Assembly: GCF_011250555.1 (NCBI RefSeq)
Contig: NZ_JAANMZ010000035.1
Location: forward strand, 1 to 48,372
Length of the DNA: 48,372 nucleotides
Direction of reading: 5' to 3'
Source: Bacillus sp. MM2020_4
Lineage (GTDB): Bacteria; Bacillota; Bacilli; Bacillales; Cytobacillaceae
Below are positions 25,028 through 32,392 of the stretch, in pieces; position 1 is the stretch's first letter; each line of letters starts with the position of its first letter. The position numbers and the translations under genes were made by a program. The notes beneath the pieces were generated by a model, which saw only the letters and a program-made list of their open reading frames with translations, ran no database searches and was not told where the DNA came from.

Positions 25028-26134
25028 TTAAGAGCCTATTGAATTTTCCTTTCGGGTTCGAAGAAAGGCAACGACCAGCAAAATAGAGGGAATGATAATT
25101 TGAAATGGCCATTGTAGATAGATGGGTATCATTTTTATCCCCTCCTTAATATGTTCCGCATAATTAGCGGATACCGTGACAGATGCTAACAGGATAATTA
25201 ATCCAATAGGGAAACTGAGCTTCTGATGGTTTTTAAATTGAAATAGGTCTGTTGCTCCCACTACCGCCGCATAGAAAAATATAGAGATTTTAAAAAAACC
25301 ACCGATCACTAAATAAAGCATAAATAAGACATCAAGTCGTTCAAAAAAATTAGCCAACTGAATTTTGCCAATAGTCGTTAGCAAAGGGAAATTCGAGCGT
25401 ACAAATAGATCTACACCTAGCGTGGCCACATTAATAACAGCAGTGATAGTAACATTAATTCCCGCTAAAACCATCCCGAACATACAAGCCGACTTTGCTT
25501 TTTTTTTCTCATTTAAATAGGGTAGCAGCATGGTAAATACAATCATTTCTCCAAACGGGCGCAAGTTCGTTTCTTGAAGAAAGGTGATAAACACAGGCTT
25601 CCATCCATACTCTAACACGGGTTGAAGATTTTCAAGATGAAGAATCCCCGAGAATAAAATGAAGACGAACCCAGCCAATGCCATAAAGTATATAACTCCG
25701 AAAAACAACTCTCCGACCCTTGCCATTACTTCAATCCCCTTATGGACACCATATATAATCGTTAGCATCATTAACGAGTTAATCACAATGAGCGGAGTAT
25801 TAAAATAAATAGTAGTCGTTAATAATTCTCCGAAATCACGCAATACTCTTGTCGCGAAGTACATAAAATAGATGATATATAACAGGCCGATCCCCCTTCC
25901 CATCCATTTCCCAGTAATCTTTTGAACATAACTCGTTAATGGCAACCCAGGGTAAAAAGAATAAAGCTGGTAATAAATAAGAAATAGTAGCAAGCCGCAA
26001 GCTAGTCCTATCAAGATAGCGATCCATGCATCTTGTTTTGCCGAAACTCCCGGAACAATAAGAATCGCACTCCCCATTTCAAAGAGGACCACTAATATAA
26101 ACAGTTGTGACCCTTTTATTTTTGCCTTTTCCAT
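25028..26134 (-). CDS. Spore germination permease subunit B (GerAB family), first copy
   Basis: The operon-proximal B subunit, 368 aa, same fold and function as the next gene. An ATG at 26161 overlaps the stop of the C-subunit gene (ATGA) and is in frame, but lacks a ribosome site. The start at 26134 has AAGGGGA upstream and gives an N-terminus MEKAKIKGSQLFIL that aligns with the paralogue (MEKAKIKASQMFIL), so I prefer it. A 59-bp gap separates the two copies. Two B proteins could give the receptor two ligand specificities or be a recent redundant copy. Confidence 0.9.
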   Translation of the reverse strand: MEKAKIKGSQLFILVVLFEMGSAILIVPGVSAKQDAWIAILIGLACGLLLFLIYYQLYSFYPGLPLTSYVQKITGKWMGRGIGLLYIIYFMYFATRVLRDFGELLTTTIYFNTPLIVINSLMMLTIIYGVHKGIEVMARVGELFFGVIYFMALAGFVFILFSGILHLENLQPVLEYGWKPVFITFLQETNLRPFGEMIVFTMLLPYLNEKKKAKSACMFGMVLAGINVTITAVINVATLGVDLFVRSNFPLLTTIGKIQLANFFERLDVLFMLYLVIGGFFKISIFFYAAVVGATDLFQFKNHQKLSFPIGLIILLASVTVSANYAEHIKEGIKMIPIYLQWPFQIIIPSILLVVAFLRTRKENSIGS

Positions 26135-26157
26135 TGCGGCTTCCCCTTTTCTAAGGG

Positions 26158-27366
26158 TCATTTATTAAAATCTGACCAAAACGGCTTAGTCCGAATTCCT
26201 TCACGGCGAATATAGGAATCAACTTTCACGTTTACTTCAAGATTCGCAAAATGATCTCCCCAATTAGCTTTTAATTTGTTCCATAATTTCGGGTTTTTCC
26301 GATGAACGCTTTCCCCAAATCCAAAAATATCACTCTTCATTTTTTGCGCTTTTTTTACGGTGGCTTCGATTTGCTGTTTTATCTCCTTTTCAACCAACTT
26401 GTCTATTTTCTCTATTTCGGTTGGATTCGTTAAGTCTACATCCGTATTCGCTTCGCTAATCCAGCCTTCATCTTCAATGGCAATTTGGATAACTGGCTTT
26501 TCATTTCTAATCTTAACTGAAACCTTTGTTTTGGTTCGTAAAACGGCCATTGTGATCGCATTTTTTTTGCCATTCCAATCGACATTCACAGAAGTGCTTT
26601 TAACCCGATCCAAAATCCAAATCACGCCGCGGGCCTTTTCATGATCAATCCAGCCGATTAATTTCCCTTTATTAAAAACGGCTAATCCATGAGCGGCAAG
26701 GACAGACATTGCTTTTGTAGTCTCTAATTCTTTTGCCTTCCCTACCATTTCCTTGTCGCCGGTTATTCTAAAACCATTCACAATCGGATCCTTCCCTTTA
26801 CTAATAAGCCCGTTTAGGAAGTCATCGATATTAATACTCATATTTTCACCAAACATCGCTTCTGTCGCTTTAATCTCTTTCGTAATCTTATTTACTGGCA
26901 TTTTATCAAGGTTCGCCAGTGCAGATACTAATAATTCTGCGGAAGTATCTCTCATAATCACTAGCTCTGTTGTCGTTCTAAATTCCGGATCCCTGTCCAA
27001 TGCATCCATAATATCAAGGAGTCCATTCCTGGCTACTTCTTCGCTTACAGCAATTAAATTTGTATGTGCATAATATAAGCGCCGCGATATTTTCTTTGTC
27101 GCTTTTCTTGCTGCCTCTGTTAAGGTATCCCCGGAGCTTTTATAAACAGCAATGGGCAGGCCTTGTCCCCCGCCATTTTGACCCGAAGACACATTCCCAG
27201 GATTCACAATTTGAAACGAAACATCAAATTTTTTATTTTCACCCTTGTCGATTCCCATTGCCATGACGAAGGCTAAATCAGTCAATTCCTTTTGATTCCA
27301 GCATCCGCTTAGAGTAGGTAATAATAGTAACACTAGTACTGATATGGAAATGATCTTTTTCATCAT
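26158..27366 (-). CDS. Spore germination lipoprotein subunit C (GerAC family)
   Basis: A 402-aa GerAC-type lipoprotein located on the outer face of the spore inner membrane. The signal ends LPTLSGC with lipidation at Cys22. Typical family segments follow: KELTDLAFVMAMGIDKG, then SRRLYYAHTNLIAVSEE, and the C-terminal domain with QIEATVKKAQKMKSDIFGFGE. The first ATG overlaps the gerA-subunit stop codon (ATGA); a second ATG three bases later has slightly better spacing to GGTGA, so the start is uncertain by one codon. Confidence 0.92.
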   Translation of the reverse strand: MMKKIISISVLVLLLLPTLSGCWNQKELTDLAFVMAMGIDKGENKKFDVSFQIVNPGNVSSGQNGGGQGLPIAVYKSSGDTLTEAARKATKKISRRLYYAHTNLIAVSEEVARNGLLDIMDALDRDPEFRTTTELVIMRDTSAELLVSALANLDKMPVNKITKEIKATEAMFGENMSINIDDFLNGLISKGKDPIVNGFRITGDKEMVGKAKELETTKAMSVLAAHGLAVFNKGKLIGWIDHEKARGVIWILDRVKSTSVNVDWNGKKNAITMAVLRTKTKVSVKIRNEKPVIQIAIEDEGWISEANTDVDLTNPTEIEKIDKLVEKEIKQQIEATVKKAQKMKSDIFGFGESVHRKNPKLWNKLKANWGDHFANLEVNVKVDSYIRREGIRTKPFWSDFNK

Positions 27367-28979
27367 GATTCACCATTTGATGTTTGATTATTGTCATCTT
27401 GATTTGGCGGTTCTGGTTTTTGATGTTCTCCCGTCCTTACGGTATTCCCCTTACTGATAAACATTGGCCGATTTTTCATTGCCCATACAGGAAAACGAAC
27501 AAAGACATCTTGTTGATTTTTGATGCTGAAAGGTGCTAAAGGCATCATGTATGGGATGCCAAATGAACGTAGTGAACATAAATGGATAGCCATAAACATC
27601 AAACCCAACATGATCCCGTAAAGACCCAAAACGGTTGCTAAGCCCATCAGAATAAAACGAATAAGCCTGGCAGCAATCGCCATGGCGAAACTTGGCGTGG
27701 AAAAATTGGCGATAGCTGTCAAAGAAACCACGATCACCATAACAGCTGACACAATCCCGGCTTGGACTGCTGCCTGGCCAATGACCAAGGCCCCAACGAT
27801 AGAAACTGCTTGACCAACAGCTCTTGGCAGCCTTAATCCAGCCTCTCTTAAGATTTCAAAGAGAATTTCCATGATTAATGCCTCGATAAAGGCAGGAAAG
27901 GGTACATTTTCTCTTTGTGCCGCAATCGCAATCGCCATTGATGTTGGAATCATCTCCTGATGGAAGGTTGTTATCGCAATATAAGCGGCTGGTCCAATTA
28001 AAGCAATAAAGAAGGATAAAATCCTTAAAATACGAATACCGGTTGAAATATCAAATCGTGAATAATAGTCATCTGGAGCCTGGAAAAATTGTATAAAAAT
28101 GGCGGGAGCAGTTACCACAAAAGGTGTCCCATCCACAATCACGGCAATCCTGCCTTCAAGTATATGTGATGTAACGACATCCGGTCTTTCGGAATGATAC
28201 GTTGTCGGAAAGGTTGTCCATGCCTGATCCTCAATCAATTGTTCCACATATCCCGACGCCTGGATCGAATCGATGTCGATTCTTTTTAAACGCTCCTTAA
28301 TCTCTTCGACAATTTTTTCATTTGCGATCCCTTTCAAATACATAATTCCGACATCTGTTTGAGATACCCTGCCAATTTTCATGGATTCCAACCATAAATT
28401 TGGGCTTTTAATTCTTCGTCTGATTAAAGCAGTATTGGTTCTGAATGTTTCTGTAAAAGAGTCCTTAGGACCGCGTATGGCCAATTGGGTGGAAGGTTCC
28501 GTAATGGAGCGCTTCTCCCATCCCTTTGTTTCCACGCTAATGGCCCTGTTATAGCTATCTAAGAAAAATAAAGTATTTCCTGACAGGAGCATGTCATATA
28601 CCTGATTCCAGTTTGTGATAATCTGAATAGTTCCCAGGCTTACTGACCTTTCTGCCAATAATTGAAAAGAATCGAAAAGGTTATGTGTTAATTCTTCTTC
28701 TGTTAAAGACTCCATGAAATACTCACTAACCAATTGCTCGTTAGCTAACCCATCAACATAGACACAATTTCCTTTTTTACGATCAAATTTAAATTCACGG
28801 AAGACTATATCCGTGCTATTGCCAAACTCCTCCTTTATGCGCGTAATATTTTCTTGATAATCCGTCAGGATCGATAATTCTTCCGGTTTTTGTGGATCTT
28901 GCTTTTGGCGATAATTATCGTTCTGCCGCTTTTTTTGCTTCTTTTTCAACATACTTGATAAAATCGACACAAGCTCCAC
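27363..28979 (-). CDS. Spore germination receptor subunit A (GerAA/SpoVAF family)
   Basis: A 538-aa A subunit: a hydrophilic N-terminal half (to about residue 300) followed by five or so membrane helices with the conserved RLPRAVGQAVSIVGALVIGQA block. The N-terminus is very basic (KKKQKKRQNDNYRQKQ) and the C-terminal tail polar. The start is a GTG; another GTG three codons on is equally possible, as the GGTGGAG ribosome site overlaps the first. It heads the A-C-B-B operon, which in the family is transcribed in the forespore and gives the receptor for nutrient germinants. The germinant cannot be deduced. Confidence 0.92.
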   Translation of the reverse strand: MELVSILSSMLKKKQKKRQNDNYRQKQDPQKPEELSILTDYQENITRIKEEFGNSTDIVFREFKFDRKKGNCVYVDGLANEQLVSEYFMESLTEEELTHNLFDSFQLLAERSVSLGTIQIITNWNQVYDMLLSGNTLFFLDSYNRAISVETKGWEKRSITEPSTQLAIRGPKDSFTETFRTNTALIRRRIKSPNLWLESMKIGRVSQTDVGIMYLKGIANEKIVEEIKERLKRIDIDSIQASGYVEQLIEDQAWTTFPTTYHSERPDVVTSHILEGRIAVIVDGTPFVVTAPAIFIQFFQAPDDYYSRFDISTGIRILRILSFFIALIGPAAYIAITTFHQEMIPTSMAIAIAAQRENVPFPAFIEALIMEILFEILREAGLRLPRAVGQAVSIVGALVIGQAAVQAGIVSAVMVIVVSLTAIANFSTPSFAMAIAARLIRFILMGLATVLGLYGIMLGLMFMAIHLCSLRSFGIPYMMPLAPFSIKNQQDVFVRFPVWAMKNRPMFISKGNTVRTGEHQKPEPPNQDDNNQTSNGES

Positions 28980-28998
28980 CCCACTTCAACTAAATCCA

Positions 28999-29029
28999 TA
29001 TTGGGTATTTTCCCCAAGCTGCATATGTT
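28999..29029 (-). promoter_or_regulatory. Possible sigma-G promoter of the germination operon (weak)
   Basis: Minus strand: TGGATA, 17 bp, GAAAATA, compared with the sigma-G pattern TGMATA-N(17-18)-CATWMTA: five of six and five of seven matches. The position is about 30 nt before the first codon. gerA operons are known sigma-G targets, so the assignment rests partly on that; coordinates are approximate. Confidence 0.3.
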
Positions 29030-29049
29030 TATCCATTTTTACCATAATA
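29020..29049 (+). promoter_or_regulatory. Sigma-G-like promoter of the small membrane protein gene
   Basis: TGCATA (29020-29025), 17-bp spacer, CATAATA (29043-29049). Both elements match the sigma-G consensus TGMATA-N(17-18)-CATWMTA at every position. It points toward the gene at 29114 and suggests forespore expression. Confidence 0.55.
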
Positions 29050-29113
29050 CTTTCGAGTATAAAGAATTCATTAAGTGAAAATATAAGAGTAATGTGGATT
29101 GAAGGTGAAATAA

Positions 29114-29350
29114 ATGAAGCAATTTTTTGTTGCCACTTTGTTAGCATTTGGTATGTTTTTCCTCATGATATTTTTAGATCTTAAAATGGGGGTCACACCA
29201 AACGGTGTCATCTGGAAAACCATAAATCCATTCCGGGTCATGGAGCCGGCGGAATATATTATTGTGATTTTGTTTATTCTCTTCTTCCTTCTTCAGGCGT
29301 TATTGTCTTTTATAAAGAAGAAACGCCAAAGTAGCCCGCCATCTAATTAA
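29114..29350 (+). CDS. Small membrane protein, probably forespore-expressed
   Basis: A 78-aa protein with two predicted membrane helices (about 4-22 and 48-68), a short polar loop GVTPNGVIWKTINPFRVMEPAE and a basic tail KKKRQSSPPSN. AGGTGAA precedes the ATG. I do not recognise the family. It is divergent from the germination operon and has a sigma-G-type promoter and its own terminator, so a role in the spore is a reasonable guess only. Confidence 0.7.
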   Translation: MKQFFVATLLAFGMFFLMIFLDLKMGVTPNGVIWKTINPFRVMEPAEYIIVILFILFFLLQALLSFIKKKRQSSPPSN

Positions 29351-29364
29351 AAATGAGCCACAAA

Positions 29365-29396
29365 AAAAGAGCTCAATGCCTATTGCGAGCTCTTTT
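29365..29396. terminator. Bidirectional terminator between two convergent small genes
   Basis: AAAAGAGCTC (29365-29374) pairs with GAGCTCTTTT (29387-29396), with further pairing of CAAT and ATTG inside; A-run upstream and T-run downstream serve both strands. The right arm overlaps the end of the minus-strand gene. Confidence 0.8.
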
Positions 29397-29592
29397 CCTT
29401 ATTCATTTCATGAATTTCTACAACTTGTTTCCTCTTGAAAAAACGCCAAACTGCTTTTAGTCTATTGTTCCACTTTCTTTTCCTTTCCACATTTGGGCCG
29501 TACACATAGCGATTCCAAAAATAATAGATGGATTCCTCCAACACCATTAATAGGCTGAAAAATCCGGCAATCACAATAATAGAAGTCCACAT
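29380..29592 (-). CDS. Small membrane protein with basic tail
   Basis: A 70-aa protein: one N-terminal membrane helix (about 3-25) then a strongly basic, Trp/Arg/Lys-rich cytoplasmic part (VERKRKWNNRLKAVWRFFKRKQ). AAGGGGA lies 7 bp before the ATG. No family recognised. It converges with the other small membrane protein gene and shares its terminator. Confidence 0.65.
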   Translation of the reverse strand: MWTSIIVIAGFFSLLMVLEESIYYFWNRYVYGPNVERKRKWNNRLKAVWRFFKRKQVVEIHEMNKEKSSQ

Positions 29593-29710
29593 GAGAAGGT
29601 CCCCTTTTCAAAAGGATTGTTTATCCTATTGTATCAAACAATTACCAAATTGTGGTTAAATCGGGCTCGGAATTTTCTGTCTCATTTGAGAATATGGAAT
29701 CTATTTCACG

Positions 29711-29745
29711 AAAAAGGTCAGGTTCACGCTTGAACCTGACTTTTT
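29711..29745. terminator. Bidirectional terminator downstream of the holin gene
   Basis: GTCAGGTTCA (29717-29726) pairs perfectly with TGAACCTGAC (29731-29740) around a 4-nt loop, flanked by AAAAA and TTTTT. It can end transcription of the minus-strand holin gene. The adjacent stretch 29750-29800 (CCCAGCTCC..., GACCTGGGTGC...) also folds and looks like interspersed repeat DNA. Confidence 0.7.
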
Positions 29746-29801
29746 GAGATTTGCCCAGCTCCAGGGCATATGCCGCCGACCTGGGTGCTAGCGCCTCTTT
29801 T

Positions 29802-30068
29802 TTAATTCGGATCCTTATATGTTAAGGCCCGTTCACTATCACCGTAACCCTTCGTGGTTGGATCCTGAACAATTCCTAACATGGACAACAGGACAAATAC
29901 GGCATTTACAAATGTTAAAATGGAATTTTGGATTGCATCGGTGATTTGAAAATCGACTAAACCTAAAGAATGTAAACAGGCTGTCACTACCTGGGCGACA
30001 ATTAAAATTTGAGACACAAAAGCAATTACCCAGTTTTTATTTCTAAACCGCACTTTCCAGTTAATCAT
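29802..30068 (-). CDS. Phi-LC3-family holin, isolated
   Basis: An 88-aa small membrane protein of the phi-LC3 holin family: MINWKVRFRNKNWVIAF start, two membrane helices (about 14-35 and 46-65) and the hallmark end GIVQDPTTKGYGDSERALTYKDP. Phage holins make the membrane lesion that releases the endolysin. No endolysin or other phage gene is found on either side, so this is either a remnant or a chromosomal holin used for another purpose. GGGA lies 7 bp before the ATG. Confidence 0.82.
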   Translation of the reverse strand: MINWKVRFRNKNWVIAFVSQILIVAQVVTACLHSLGLVDFQITDAIQNSILTFVNAVFVLLSMLGIVQDPTTKGYGDSERALTYKDPN

Positions 30069-30168
30069 AAGTTCATCCCTTCCCTTCCCAATATGCTATA
30101 GGTCTTTCTGCTAACATATGCTTGGACCGGAACAGGATTGCCCATGATTATCTCGGTTTCTTATTTAT

Positions 30169-31518
30169 TTACACTTCTCTACGCATCGCTTTTAATACAT
30201 CGACCTTTGTTGCTCGTTGTGCCGGACGGTATCCAGAAAGAATCGTTACACCAAAACAAATAACTACACAGATGATTGGCAATACAAGCGGAATTTCACT
30301 AAAGACGATATCCATTTCTGTTTCTTGACCAAATGCTTGTTTAATAATTAGCGGAATGGCAAAATTGACGGCGAAACTGATACCATAGGACACAATTGTC
30401 CCGATAACGGCGCCAATCAAGCCAATATAGCTGCTTTCAAGTAGAAAAATCCGTTTAATCGTTTTGGGACTAGCGCCTATTGCCTTCATGATGCCGATGT
30501 CCGGTGACCGTTCCGTTACTGCCATGGTCATCGTATTATAGATACCAATTGAAGCAATGAGAATGGCAATCGTTCCGATAAAAATCAGCCCGGCTTTTGC
30601 GATCAAAAAGACCATATTCACTTCCTTCAATTCATTCACAACGGAATAGGTCGCATATTTTTCCTTTGTTAGTTGATCAGAAATACTTTGCACGGCCTCC
30701 ATATTTTTCGCATAAATCTTGACATCATCATAAGAATTCTTCTGCGTAGTTAAATCCTTCGGAACTTCACTATTCGCATCTAACAGGTAGCCTTTTGGCG
30801 TCCCTGTAAAAGCCTCAATCTCCTTTAACGTTTGTTCGGAAATAAAGATACTTCGATCCTCGGCCCAAACCTTCGTTGGCTTCTTTGAAATGCCGACCAC
30901 TGTCAAAGGAATTATTCTTTCCTGTTGTTTGCCTTCTTTATATTGTAGGATCGTTAATTCAATCTTTTCGCCAATTATCTTACCCGTATAACGATACTCC
31001 GCTTTTATTTCCCCCTTTTCATCATACATATCATCCGGAGCATCTTTTTGAGCTAGATTAAGCGGGAAATTATAGCCAACCACGATTTCATCTTGACTTT
31101 TGGGCAAACGTCCCTTTGATAGTTCAAACCCCGCTTTCACCTCTGATGGAAAGTTTGCTACATACGTTTCCGTTTGTTCTTGATAATTCCCTATCGTATA
31201 GGTACCGCCCTGCTGGAGCATTTTTCGTCTGGTAACAGCTTTTACATCCTTTAGCTTCTCAAATTTGCGGATATCCTTATCGTTTAAAGGACGAAACCCG
31301 CCTTGATCATTTAATTCTTGGCCATGGACATCAATTTGCGTTATTACCCTACGCTCCGTAATTTCCTTCACTACCGATTTCTGTAAACCAAAGCCGACGG
31401 AGGCGAGAACAATCAGGAACGCACAGCCCATTGCAGTAGCGAGAATCGTCATAAACACTCTCGTTCTATTTTTCTTCATATTTTGTCGGACGAAACGGAA
31501 TTGGTCTTTTACCTTCAT
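30169..31518 (-). CDS. MacB-like ABC transporter permease (FtsX family)
   Basis: A 449-aa permease with an N-terminal helix (about 20-42), a large extracytoplasmic MacB-type core domain (about 45-290) and three C-terminal helices of the FtsX domain with the ERSPDIGIMKAIGASPKTI motif and the ending YRPAQRATKVDVLKAMR. It starts inside the ATPase gene (4-bp ATGA overlap). Such pairs (YtrEF- or YknYZ-like) do mechanotransmission or efflux rather than import; the cargo is unknown. No MacA-like adaptor gene is adjacent. Confidence 0.88.
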   Translation of the reverse strand: MKVKDQFRFVRQNMKKNRTRVFMTILATAMGCAFLIVLASVGFGLQKSVVKEITERRVITQIDVHGQELNDQGGFRPLNDKDIRKFEKLKDVKAVTRRKMLQQGGTYTIGNYQEQTETYVANFPSEVKAGFELSKGRLPKSQDEIVVGYNFPLNLAQKDAPDDMYDEKGEIKAEYRYTGKIIGEKIELTILQYKEGKQQERIIPLTVVGISKKPTKVWAEDRSIFISEQTLKEIEAFTGTPKGYLLDANSEVPKDLTTQKNSYDDVKIYAKNMEAVQSISDQLTKEKYATYSVVNELKEVNMVFLIAKAGLIFIGTIAILIASIGIYNTMTMAVTERSPDIGIMKAIGASPKTIKRIFLLESSYIGLIGAVIGTIVSYGISFAVNFAIPLIIKQAFGQETEMDIVFSEIPLVLPIICVVICFGVTILSGYRPAQRATKVDVLKAMRREV

Positions 31519-32204
31519 GCCAGCACCTCCTCAACAATGCGGCCATCCCTTAATTCAATCTTGCGGCTCCCGATATCTGCCACCTTATCATCATGAGTAA
31601 TGATTAAAAATGTAATACCCAAATCCCGGTTCAGTTCCCGAATGAAGTCTAGCAATTCTTCCTCTGTTTCACTATCAAGACTCCCCGTCGGTTCATCGGC
31701 AAGAATAATCGGTGGATTCACAATTAAGGCACGTGCGATACTGACGCGCTGCTGCTGACCACCCGATAATTCTCCAGGGTAATGATCCTGATAATCTAGT
31801 AACCCCACTTTCGCCAGCATCATTTCAGTTTGTATTTTTCTTTCCATCTCGTTAACCCCTTTTAAGATCAACGGGAGTTCAACATTTTGAAAGGCGGTCA
31901 TACTTGGAATCAATTGAAAGCTTTGAAAAATAAAGCCCAGATTTTTTATCCGAAAATCTGCAAATTTCGTTTCATTTAGATCCGTTACCTTTTCGCCCCT
32001 AATCCAAATTTCACCCGCTTTTGGATGGATAAAACCGCTTACTAGATTTAGAAGTGTTGATTTTCCTGACCCGCTTCTGCCAACAATGGTAACAATTTCT
32101 CCCTTTTCAACGGTGAAAGAAATATCTCTTAGTACCGGAATAATCGTTTGTCTTCCCTTTTTTCCAATGACAAAATCATGACGTAAGTTTTTTATTGTAA
32201 TCAT
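31515..32204 (-). CDS. MacB/LolD-type ABC transporter ATPase
   Basis: A 229-aa ATPase of the LolD/MacB group. Walker [11 protein letters not shown]-loop [20 protein letters not shown], signature [15 protein letters not shown], Walker [13 protein letters not shown] and H-loop ITHDD are complete. GGAGG lies before the ATG. It is first in a two-gene operon with the permease, pointing away from the divergent penicillin-binding protein gene. Confidence 0.92.
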   Translation of the reverse strand: MITIKNLRHDFVIGKKGRQTIIPVLRDISFTVEKGEIVTIVGRSGSGKSTLLNLVSGFIHPKAGEIWIRGEKVTDLNETKFADFRIKNLGFIFQSFQLIPSMTAFQNVELPLILKGVNEMERKIQTEMMLAKVGLLDYQDHYPGELSGGQQQRVSIARALIVNPPIILADEPTGSLDSETEEELLDFIRELNRDLGITFLIITHDDKVADIGSRKIELRDGRIVEEVLA

Positions 32205-32322
32205 TTTTTCCTCCTGCTCCCAATCACTTCACACTATTAGACGTAACAAATTGCCTGGACCCCTACAGTTTTTTTAAATCCCTCAAAAACATTTTTCAAT
32301 AGATGAAAAAAAAACAGTTTTA

Positions 32323-32352
32323 TTGGTCTTTTTCTACCAGAAAATTTATAAT
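32323..32352 (+). promoter_or_regulatory. Sigma-A-like promoter of the class A PBP gene
   Basis: TTGGTC (32323-32328), 18-bp spacer, TATAAT (32347-32352), 41 bp before the start codon. The -10 is perfect, the -35 moderate. Confidence 0.5.
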
Positions 32353-32392
32353 AGATGAAGCGAAAATTTCTATTTAATAGTCAGGAGATAAC

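Noticed and set aside
29590..30170. Prophage remnant around the holin
   Set aside because: No endolysin, integrase, tail or attachment-site sequence on either side; only the holin itself is phage-like.
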